From: Corynebacterium lubricantis DSM 45231
GTDB taxonomy: Bacteria; Actinomycetota; Actinomycetes; Mycobacteriales; Mycobacteriaceae
NCBI RefSeq assembly: GCF_000379425.1
Contig: NZ_KB902183.1
Location: 130-64,129 of the forward strand
DNA length: 64,000 bases
Direction: 5' to 3'
In this document: piece after piece, positions 53,354 through 60,926 of the stretch
Layout of the letters: each line of letters starts with the position of its first letter
Position numbering within the stretch: the stretch's first letter is position 1
Notes under the pieces: model-generated
What the model was told of the DNA's origin: nothing
The model's database searches: none
What the model saw: the letters and a program-made list of their open reading frames with translations, nothing else
Program-made: the position numbers and the translations under genes

Positions 53354-55183
53354 ATGACCACCGCTATTAAGGGTCTTATTGGTAAGGCCCCTACGGAAAA
53401 CCAACAGTTGATTGATTGGATCAACGACGCTGTTGATCTCTTTCAGCCGAAAGATGTGGTCTTCGTCGACGGATCACAAGAAGAGTGGGACCGCATGGCG
53501 GCCGAACTCGTCGAAAATGGCACGCTGATTAAGCTCAACGAAGAAAAGCGCCCCAATAGCTACCTTGCACGTTCCAACCCATCGGACGTGGCTCGCGTTG
53601 AGTCCCGTACCTACATCTCTACCGAAAAAGAAGAAGACGCAGGCCCAACCAACAACTGGATGGCACCTGACGCTCTGAAGGCAGAAATGCGTGAGCATTT
53701 CAATGGTTCCATGAAGGGTCGCACCATGTACGTGGTGCCTTTCGCCATGGGCCCAATCAACGATCCTGACCCAAAGCTTGGCGTGCAGCTGACGGACTCG
53801 GCTTATGTTGTCATGTCCATGCGCATCATGACCCGTATGGGCCAGCAGGCACTGGACAAGATCGGTACCGACGGTTCCTTCGTGCCTTGCCTCCACTCCG
53901 TGGGCGCTCCACTGGAAGAGGGCCAGGAAGACGTTGCGTGGCCATGCAATGACACCAAGTACATCTCCCAGTTCCCTGAAACCAAGGAAATCTGGTCCTA
54001 CGGCTCCGGTTACGGCGGCAACGCAATCCTGGCGAAGAAGTGCTACGCGCTGCGCATCGCTTCCGTCATGGCGAAGGAAGAGGGCTGGATGGCTGAGCAC
54101 ATGCTCATCCTGAAGCTGACCAGCCCAGAAGGCAAGACCTACTACGTTGCCGGCGCTTTCCCATCCGCTTGTGGCAAGACCAACCTCGCAATGATCACTC
54201 CTACCATCGAGGGCTGGACCGCAGAGGTCGTTGGCGACGACATTGCATGGCTGCACCTGCGCGAAGACGGCCTCTACGCAGTGAACCCAGAAAACGGCTT
54301 CTTCGGCGTGGCACCAGGCACCAACTACGCATCCAACCCAATCGCAATGCGCACCATGGAGCCAGGCAACACCCTGTTCACCAACGTCGCACTGACCGAC
54401 GACGGTGACATCTGGTGGGAAGGCATGGACGGCGACGCTCCATCCCACCTCATCGATTGGCAGGGCAACGACTGGACCCCAGAGTCTGCAGAGAAGGCAG
54501 CACACCCGAACTCCCGCTACTGCGTGGCTATCGAGCAGTGCCCAACCGCAGCACCAGAGTTCGACGACTGGAAGGGTGTCAAGCTTGACGCCATTCTCTT
54601 CGGCGGCCGTCGCCCAGACACCGTGCCACTGGTAACCCAGTCCCACAACTGGGAGCACGGCACCTTGATGGGCGCAATGCTTGCGTCCGGTCAGACCGCT
54701 GCTTCCGCAGAGGCAAAGGTCGGCGCACTGCGCCACGACCCAATGGCGATGCTTCCATTCATGGGCTACAACGTCGGTGACTACATGCAGCACTGGATCG
54801 ACATGGGAGAAAAGGGCGGCGACCGCATGCCTTCGATCTTCCTGGTGAACTGGTTCCGTCGCGGCGAAGATGGTCGCTTCCTGTGGCCAGGCTTCGGCGA
54901 GAACTCCCGCGTACTCAAGTGGATCACCGATCGTCTCGAGGGCAACGTTGGCGCCGACGAGACCGTCGTGGGCTACACCGCTCGCGCTGAGGATCTGGAC
55001 ATGACCGGCCTGGACACCCCAATTGAGGATGTCAAGGAAGCGCTCTACCCAGACCCAGAGCTGTGGGCAAAGGATGCAGCAGAGTCCAAGCTGTACCTGG
55101 AATCCCTGGGCAACCGCATTCCAGCAGAGGTCTTCTCCCAGCTGGAGGCGCTGACCAAGCGCGCTGAGGAAGCTGCGAAGTAG
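53354..55183 (+). CDS. pckG: phosphoenolpyruvate carboxykinase (GTP)
   Basis: GTP-dependent PEP carboxykinase (609 aa) converting oxaloacetate to phosphoenolpyruvate, the first gluconeogenic step. The P-loop/kinase motif [12 protein letters not shown], the hypervariable Cys being present, plus [21 protein letters not shown] and [26 protein letters not shown] are typical of the GTP class. AGGAGATTAG precedes ATG. Codon use is strongly biased, as expected for high expression on organic acids. Flanked by a long upstream region and a strong downstream terminator, so a single-gene unit. Confidence 0.97.
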   Translation: MTTAIKGLIGKAPTENQQLIDWINDAVDLFQPKDVVFVDGSQEEWDRMAAELVENGTLIKLNEEKRPNSYLARSNPSDVARVESRTYISTEKEEDAGPTNNWMAPDALKAEMREHFNGSMKGRTMYVVPFAMGPINDPDPKLGVQLTDSAYVVMSMRIMTRMGQQALDKIGTDGSFVPCLHSVGAPLEEGQEDVAWPCNDTKYISQFPETKEIWSYGSGYGGNAILAKKCYALRIASVMAKEEGWMAEHMLILKLTSPEGKTYYVAGAFPSACGKTNLAMITPTIEGWTAEVVGDDIAWLHLREDGLYAVNPENGFFGVAPGTNYASNPIAMRTMEPGNTLFTNVALTDDGDIWWEGMDGDAPSHLIDWQGNDWTPESAEKAAHPNSRYCVAIEQCPTAAPEFDDWKGVKLDAILFGGRRPDTVPLVTQSHNWEHGTLMGAMLASGQTAASAEAKVGALRHDPMAMLPFMGYNVGDYMQHWIDMGEKGGDRMPSIFLVNWFRRGEDGRFLWPGFGENSRVLKWITDRLEGNVGADETVVGYTARAEDLDMTGLDTPIEDVKEALYPDPELWAKDAAESKLYLESLGNRIPAEVFSQLEALTKRAEEAAK

Positions 55184-55196
55184 GCTCTAAAAGCTT

Positions 55197-55246
55197 CGAA
55201 AAGGTGGCCCGTCCTAGTTATAGAACTAGGACGGGCCACCTTTTCG
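55197..55246. terminator. bidirectional terminator between pckG and a methyltransferase gene
   Basis: A perfect 23-bp stem (55197-55219 with 55224-55246) and loop ATAG; CGAAAAGG and CCTTTTCG at the ends supply T-runs on both strands. Confidence 0.9.
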
Positions 55247-55345
55247 ACCATCTGGGCACCTGAGGGCGGACCTAACGTCGGGCGAAAAATAAAACCCCAG
55301 GTCAGATAATGGTGATATCTGGCAAAGTGCACCTTTTCGGCGTGT

Positions 55346-56125
55346 TTAATCCTTTTTCAGCACGACAACCAGGTTGGAGGCGAGGAATTCCCGCAGAATG
55401 GGCACGCGCACCATCCACCAGGCCCACCACGGGTGGTAGCGCGGGAAGGCAGCGACAAGAGATGCGCCCTCGACTGATCGTGCCCACTCTAAACCGGCAG
55501 CGCAGGACACATTGAAGAGGGATTCTCCGAAGACATTCTTCGGGGGATGTCCGTGGGTACGCGTGTAGCGGTCGCGGGCGAATTCCCCGCCCACGTAGTG
55601 CTGCCACAGCCCGGTCTCGTGCCCACCGAAGGGGCCCAACCACACGGTATAGCTGATCACAATGAGCCCGCCGGGGCGGACTACGCGAATCATGTCGGCA
55701 CCCATGCCCCAGGGATCAGGGGTGTGTTCGACAACGTTAGAGGAATACGCGATGTCGAAGCTATCGGAGCGAAAGGGCAAGTCAGAGCCGTCACCGCGGA
55801 CGGATCCGAAACCGGACAGACCGGCTGCAGCCATCTCTCCAGCGTTGGGTTCCACACCGACATACCAGGCGCCGCGGCTCTCAAATTCGCTGGCAAAATA
55901 ACCCGGCCCGCCACCGACATCCAACACACGCGCGCCTTGTAGTGCGGGGCCGTCAAGGTCGGAGGTGAGCTCGTCGATAAGCGATGCGGTATCTCGTGCC
56001 AGCCCGCCGTAGAAGATGGCGGGATTGGTCTGCTCGAAGCGGAAGGAGCGCAGCAGCGACCACGAACGCGAGAGGGTGGCAAAGCGGCGGGTGCGGGGAA
56101 GTCTCACGCTTGTCCACGGTAGCAT
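55346..56125 (-). CDS. class I SAM-dependent methyltransferase (Rv0224c-like)
   Basis: Soluble methyltransferase (259 aa). The SAM-binding motif I is VLDVGGGPGYFA, followed by VGVEPN, the DLPFRSDSFDIAYSSNVVEH block (methyltransferase 11 type) and RVVRPGGLIVIS. The C-terminus is aromatic and basic. Context (divergent GT4 glycosyltransferase, then Rv0226c/Rv0227c homologues) matches the M. tuberculosis Rv0224c-Rv0228 group, so a lipid or glycan substrate of the envelope is a fair guess. Only 11 bp separate its ATG from the divergent glycosyltransferase start; GTG at 56107 is an alternative start. Confidence 0.83.
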   Translation of the reverse strand: MLPWTSVRLPRTRRFATLSRSWSLLRSFRFEQTNPAIFYGGLARDTASLIDELTSDLDGPALQGARVLDVGGGPGYFASEFESRGAWYVGVEPNAGEMAAAGLSGFGSVRGDGSDLPFRSDSFDIAYSSNVVEHTPDPWGMGADMIRVVRPGGLIVISYTVWLGPFGGHETGLWQHYVGGEFARDRYTRTHGHPPKNVFGESLFNVSCAAGLEWARSVEGASLVAAFPRYHPWWAWWMVRVPILREFLASNLVVVLKKD

Positions 56126-56136
56126 TGCCTGTAATT

Positions 56137-57210
56137 ATGAAGATTCTTCTATTGTGCTGGCGTGATTCTACGCACCCGCAAGGTGGCGGATCCGAGCGTT
56201 ACCTCGAGCGCGTCGGCGAATATTTGGCTGCTCAAGGCCACGAGGTGATCTATCGGACGGCGGGGCACACCGATGCGCGCCACCACAGCACCCGCGACGG
56301 CATCCGCTTTGAGCGCGCCGGCGGTAAATACACCGTCTATCTGGCGGGGTTGCTTGGAGTGCTCAAGCATCGGCCGGATGTGGTGGTGGATACCCAAAAC
56401 GGCATCCCATTTTTTGCCAAGTTGGTTACTCGCAAGCCGGTCATCTTGCTCACACACCATTGCCACCGCGAGCAGTGGCCGGTAGCGGGACCGGTGCTGT
56501 CGAAGGTGGGCTGGTTCTTGGAGTCCAAGCTCGCACCACGGGTGTATCGCGGCTCGCCGTACGTGACGGTCTCGGAGGCCAGCGCCGCCGATCTTATCGA
56601 TCTGGGTGTGCGCGCTGACGACATTACGATCATCGAAAATGGCGTGGATCCCGTACCTGAGCACGTTCCGGCGCTGAGCAACGACGGACTCACGCACGTG
56701 GTCACGCTTTCGCGCCTTGTGCCGCATAAGCACATCGAGGACGCCATGGACACCGTCGCGCGTTTAGACGGCGTGGTCCTGGACGTCATCGGCTCCGGCT
56801 GGTGGGAGGACCGTCTCCGCGAATACGCCAAACCACTGGGATCCAAAGTGATTTTCCACGGACAGGTCACCGAAGACTATAAGCACGCGCTGCTCGCCCG
56901 CGCCGCAGTGCACCTGATGCCGAGCGCGAAGGAAGGCTGGGGCCTCGCCGTGATCGAGGCGGCGCAGCACGGTGTGCCTTCGATCGGGTATCGCTCGGCG
57001 GGCGGGCTGCGCGATTCCATCCGCGACGGCGAGACCGGTGTGCTGGTGGAATCGCGTGAGCAGATGATTGAGGCCACTAAATCGCTTATCGACGACGCAC
57101 CTCGCCGCGCCCGGATGGGGTCGAATGCGAAGAAATGGTCCAGTCAGTTCTCGTGGGAAAAGACCGGGGCGCGGTTTGCGCAGCTGATTGAGAAAGTCAC
57201 CGGCGCTTAA
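56137..57210 (+). CDS. GT4-family glycosyltransferase (Rv0225-like)
   Basis: GT-B-fold glycosyltransferase (357 aa from ATG 56137). N-terminal LLCWRDSTHPQGGGSERYLERV binds acceptor; the C-terminal donor site has ALSNDGLTHVVTLSRLVPHKHIEDAM and the E-x7-E motif within SAKEGWGLAVIEAAQHG. No signal or membrane helix. The long frame upstream to 55984 is antisense to the methyltransferase and rejected. No ribosome binding site is visible, which fits a leaderless or short-leader mRNA given the tiny divergent gap. Donor and acceptor are unknown. Confidence 0.86.
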   Translation: MKILLLCWRDSTHPQGGGSERYLERVGEYLAAQGHEVIYRTAGHTDARHHSTRDGIRFERAGGKYTVYLAGLLGVLKHRPDVVVDTQNGIPFFAKLVTRKPVILLTHHCHREQWPVAGPVLSKVGWFLESKLAPRVYRGSPYVTVSEASAADLIDLGVRADDITIIENGVDPVPEHVPALSNDGLTHVVTLSRLVPHKHIEDAMDTVARLDGVVLDVIGSGWWEDRLREYAKPLGSKVIFHGQVTEDYKHALLARAAVHLMPSAKEGWGLAVIEAAQHGVPSIGYRSAGGLRDSIRDGETGVLVESREQMIEATKSLIDDAPRRARMGSNAKKWSSQFSWEKTGARFAQLIEKVTGA

Positions 57211-58633
57211 AGCGCACCGCTAACAACGGAGTAAGAAACCACACCGCGAGCAGTGCCAATCCCAGGGGCTCGCGAGGTTGCGCTGGGGCCCCGGTGTCCT
57301 CGACGTGGCCGTCCGGGGAGACGATCAGGCCGATGCCGTGGGCCTGTGGGTCGGAAAGTCCGTCCAGGTAGCGGGGCGAATCCTGGTCGACGACCTGGCC
57401 GTCAACGGTGAGCCCGCCGGACTCGACCACGTTCATGGCCTTGGTCGCGGGGTCCACAACGGGAATGCCGTCGGAGCGCTCAATGAGGCTTGGGCGGTCG
57501 ATAAAGTAGACGTCGCGGCCTTGGTGGTCGACCTCGGGAACCGCGATGTGGACGGGGCGCAGTTCTTCAAGCGCCACGGGCGCATCGGGTGTTTGCAGCA
57601 GGCTCAGTGCCAGCGCGAGTGCTGCGAGGATCGGTTTGAGCGCACCGGCCGCGGAAACATACGCCGGGATGGCCAGGATCAGCCACTTCTGCCCGTCGCG
57701 CAAAAGTCCCGCGCCGGGGACGTGTTCGATGAGTTGGCCCATCACTCCCGGCGCGAGCCAGGAAACACAGGCGATGGCGAACCCGACAGCGGCCAACAGG
57801 AGCAGGGGGCGGGGGATTCGTCGATAAGCGATCGCTAGGACCGCGAACAGCGCGACGCCGAAAAGGGCGAAACCCGCCTCGCGGGAGGCCGGCACCGCGT
57901 CGCCGTTCCAGATCCCGCCAAGCCCGAGCAGCGCGCCAAGGGTACCCACGTAGCCCTCGGCGCGCGGGGCGAAGACCTCGGCGCCCACGGCCGCGGAGCG
58001 CCCCGCGCTGGAATGCATCAGTCCCGTGACTATCCACGGGGCAGAAGAAAACGCCCCGGCGAGCAGCAGGATCGGCTTGCGATTGGTGCAGAATGCGGTG
58101 GCGGTAGCGACGATCGCACCCGTCGGGGTCAACGACGCGATCCAAAGCAAAACGATTTGCAGACCTGTGCGGCCACGGAGCCCGGCGGCCGCGATCAGTG
58201 GGAGCAGCCACGCGGCAATGACCAGGGACCACTGGCCCTGGAGGAGACGCTCGATGACATAGGGGTTGGCCACCGCGATCGCCATGGCAGCGGCCTTCGC
58301 CCACGCCCCGGGCCCGGCCAGCTTGGCGGCGCCGAGCGCTGACAGGGCCGCGGAGGCGACCATGAGCAGACGCACGACCCAGGTCGCCGGGATGATCGTG
58401 GCAAAAAGAGCCAGCACCCCGTCTTGCGGGACGTTGCGGCCGGGGACGTCACCGAAACCCAGGCTCGCGTGTGTCAGATAGGGACGCTCAAGGATCACCA
58501 TGTCGCGTAATGCGAATTCGCCGGGCCCGAAAAGCGGCCAGGTCACCGCCCCGACCAGCAACGTCGCCCACGCGATGAGCACGACAGTGACAGCGTCGAT
58601 GCTGGGGAGACGCGGGGAACGGAGGGAGGTCAC
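57197..58633 (-). CDS. polytopic membrane protein (Rv0226c-like)
   Basis: Integral membrane protein (478 aa) with about ten or eleven helices, a large extracytoplasmic region near the C-terminus (about 375-450) and a final helix plus RFKRR tail. The plan resembles a GT-C-type glycosyltransferase: an acidic RDMVILERPYL segment follows the first helix, and YVIERLLQGQWSLVIAAWLLPL resembles lipid-linked sugar transferases. No activity is established for the family. GTG start lies 4 bp after the DUF3068 stop; the two are one transcript. The 3' end overlaps the glycosyltransferase end by 14 bp. Confidence 0.78.
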   Translation of the reverse strand: MTSLRSPRLPSIDAVTVVLIAWATLLVGAVTWPLFGPGEFALRDMVILERPYLTHASLGFGDVPGRNVPQDGVLALFATIIPATWVVRLLMVASAALSALGAAKLAGPGAWAKAAAMAIAVANPYVIERLLQGQWSLVIAAWLLPLIAAAGLRGRTGLQIVLLWIASLTPTGAIVATATAFCTNRKPILLLAGAFSSAPWIVTGLMHSSAGRSAAVGAEVFAPRAEGYVGTLGALLGLGGIWNGDAVPASREAGFALFGVALFAVLAIAYRRIPRPLLLLAAVGFAIACVSWLAPGVMGQLIEHVPGAGLLRDGQKWLILAIPAYVSAAGALKPILAALALALSLLQTPDAPVALEELRPVHIAVPEVDHQGRDVYFIDRPSLIERSDGIPVVDPATKAMNVVESGGLTVDGQVVDQDSPRYLDGLSDPQAHGIGLIVSPDGHVEDTGAPAQPREPLGLALLAVWFLTPLLAVRFKRR

Positions 58634-58637
58634 GGCA

Positions 58638-59780
58638 CTACTGTTCGTCGGTTAGGGCACGGCTGCGAGCTATACGACGACGCACGATCTGGTAGATCAG
58701 CGCCGCAAGCGCGAGGAACGTGATCACATTGGCGAACAGCGACACGACTTGGAGGGCACGCAGCTGGTTAACAATCGGACGGGCACGATCGAGTTGTGCC
58801 TCTTGGGAGGCCTGATCAAGCGCGAAGTCCCCCGAGAAGACCGTCCGTGTGGGGTTGAAGAGACCTTGCTCGGCCATCTCGCGGGCCTGGGGATTGTTCG
58901 CGGCCAGGTAGATATGTACGGCGTTGTATTCGTCGAGCACGATGCCCGATTTCGGCTCGATGAAAAAGATCCGCTCGGCCGTGTAATAGGGAGCCATGGT
59001 GACCAATTGGTTCTCGGTGTAGCTGAATTGCTCCATTTCCTCAGGCGAGAAAAACTCCTGGGCGGGCCCGGTGAGGTAGTCGTCAAAGGTGGTGGCTTCA
59101 GCGGCGCTGAGGCCGAACTGTTGCGCCACCGCCTCGCCCGTGCTCAGCGACTCCTCCTGGAACAGTTGGGTGGTGGGGAGCTGCGTGTGAAACTTATAGG
59201 TGCGCAGGCCGTGGCGCTCGACGGGATCCACATAGTCAAGAGGAACCGTCTCCGGCACGATTTCGTCGGAGAATTGGTAGGAGCGGCGCTCGGTGGCGAA
59301 AGGGAAGAAGTACCGCAGCCCCTCTCGGGTATGCGGGGGAGTGTCTACCGTGGCATCTCCCAAGGCGGGGACGGTGAGCGACTGGTGAGCGACGGGTTCG
59401 ACCACGGGGAACGCGGAGTCACGGTTGAGACGCTGATAATCGACGAGCTCAGTGACTACGTCGCCGTTGATGCTCACCGAGAGATCGGAATCAACGTTGG
59501 TCTCCATGAACTTGTCGGTCTTGGAGGTCGCAGAAGTGCGCTCGATGGTGGCGGGACCGTCGATGAGGCGCGCCTCGTCGTCGTCAAGCAATGCCCTTAT
59601 ATCCAATACGGAGGCGCTCTCGGAAGTCATGGTGTAGTCGACCTGCACATCGTTGGGCAGGAGTTTCAAGAACAAAACGACGAGCGGAGGTGCCGCGCTT
59701 CCGACGAGGATGGCCACCACGGCGATCACGGCAGTAATAATGATCCCGCGCTTCGTCGGCGCCTGATCGCGTAGGGCCAT
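58638..59780 (-). CDS. DUF3068 membrane-anchored protein (Rv0227c-like)
   Basis: Protein of 380 aa from the ATG at 59780: an N-terminal helix (about 15-35), a large extracytoplasmic domain and a C-terminal helix (about 350-370) ending in RRRIARSRALTDEQ. This is the DUF3068 (sometimes called PorA-family) plan; the name is not evidence of a pore. GGAAGG lies 13 bases before the ATG, somewhat far; starts at 59828 or 59816 are alternatives. The M. tuberculosis homologue lies in the same position. It is divergent from tmaT with 54 bp between. Function unknown. Confidence 0.8.
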   Translation of the reverse strand: MALRDQAPTKRGIIITAVIAVVAILVGSAAPPLVVLFLKLLPNDVQVDYTMTSESASVLDIRALLDDDEARLIDGPATIERTSATSKTDKFMETNVDSDLSVSINGDVVTELVDYQRLNRDSAFPVVEPVAHQSLTVPALGDATVDTPPHTREGLRYFFPFATERRSYQFSDEIVPETVPLDYVDPVERHGLRTYKFHTQLPTTQLFQEESLSTGEAVAQQFGLSAAEATTFDDYLTGPAQEFFSPEEMEQFSYTENQLVTMAPYYTAERIFFIEPKSGIVLDEYNAVHIYLAANNPQAREMAEQGLFNPTRTVFSGDFALDQASQEAQLDRARPIVNQLRALQVVSLFANVITFLALAALIYQIVRRRIARSRALTDEQ

Positions 59781-59834
59781 GGGCCAGTCTGTTCCTTCCA
59801 CTATGATCGCTACCATGCGACCAATCACTTCATT

Positions 59835-60926
59835 ATGACAGGTGGAACTGAAGTTTACCGGAGTACTTTCCTCCCAGAACTGGAGGGTTTGCGCGCGGTG
59901 GCGGCCCTAGGCATTGTGGTCACCCACGTTGCTTTTCAAACCGGCACGGAGTCGGTGCTCTTCGAGCGCTTCGACTACTTCGTCGCGGTCTTTTTCGCGC
60001 TGTCCGCATTCTTGTTGGCGCGTGGCTCCCATTCCAAAAATTACTACCGCAAGCGCTTCTCACGCATCGCGCCCGCCTATCTTGTGTGCGTCGCGGTCGT
60101 CCTGATCGCGCTGCCCGATGCCGGTGGAGTCTCTGTCGGCCAGGCGCTGGCGAACCTGTTCATGGTGCAGATTTATGTCCCCGACGGGCTGATTCCGGGG
60201 CTGACGCAGCTCTGGTCCCTGTGCGTCGAAGTGGCGTTTTACCTGGTCCTGCCGGCGTACCTGGTGCTGGGGCGCCGCGACCGGCTGGTGGTGCTTGTCG
60301 GGTTTAGCGTGTTGGCCTTTGTGTGGCCGTGGCTGCCTTTTGTCACCGGTTCGATTGAGGTGTGGAACGTGAACCTGCAGATCTGGCCGCTGTCCTATGC
60401 GCCCTGGTTTGCGGTGGGGTTGATCTGCGCTGAGCTGGAAGGGCGTGTGCCACCTCGGGTGCAGCGGGTGCTGCACCATCGCTGGGTGTATTGGGCGCCC
60501 GCACTGGTGGTGGCCTGGATCTCGGGGCTGGTGGGACCTGCGGGGCTGACGCACCCCACTCCAGTGGAGTTCAATGTGCGCGTGGGGCTCGGTACCGTGT
60601 TCTGCGCCCTGGTGGTCGCACCCTATGCGCTCGCGCCGGGCACGAGTGTGCTGTCTGGACCTGTGATGCAGGCGCTGGGGAAGTGGTCCTATTCCATCTT
60701 CCTGTGGCACGTGGCAGTGCTCGCGGTGGTCTTCCCGCTCCTGGGGGTACCCCTGTTCAGCGGGTATTTCTGGCCGGTGCTGGCGCTGACCACCCTGATC
60801 AGTATCGTCGTGGCGTATTTGTCTTATGAGTTTGTTGAGCGCCCGGCCTTGCGCTGGTTCCGTACGACTAAGCAGGCCAATACGGCACAGCCCGCTATGG
60901 TGACCGCTGGTGAATCTCCCGCGTAG
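59835..60926 (+). CDS. tmaT: acyltransferase-3 family membrane protein, TmaT type
   Basis: Membrane acetyltransferase (363 aa) with ten helices and the acyltransferase-3 signatures: LPELEGLRAVAALGIVVTHV with catalytic His, FFALSAFLLARG, YYRKRFSRIAPAYL, and QLWSLCVEVAFYLVLP. By position (between the DUF3068 gene and aftD, 8.5 kb from cmpL1) it corresponds to Rv0228 and C. glutamicum TmaT, which acetylates trehalose monocorynomycolate before CmpL export. The gene is alone on this strand. Its last 103 bp are antisense to the end of aftD. Confidence 0.87.
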   Translation: MTGGTEVYRSTFLPELEGLRAVAALGIVVTHVAFQTGTESVLFERFDYFVAVFFALSAFLLARGSHSKNYYRKRFSRIAPAYLVCVAVVLIALPDAGGVSVGQALANLFMVQIYVPDGLIPGLTQLWSLCVEVAFYLVLPAYLVLGRRDRLVVLVGFSVLAFVWPWLPFVTGSIEVWNVNLQIWPLSYAPWFAVGLICAELEGRVPPRVQRVLHHRWVYWAPALVVAWISGLVGPAGLTHPTPVEFNVRVGLGTVFCALVVAPYALAPGTSVLSGPVMQALGKWSYSIFLWHVAVLAVVFPLLGVPLFSGYFWPVLALTTLISIVVAYLSYEFVERPALRWFRTTKQANTAQPAMVTAGESPA

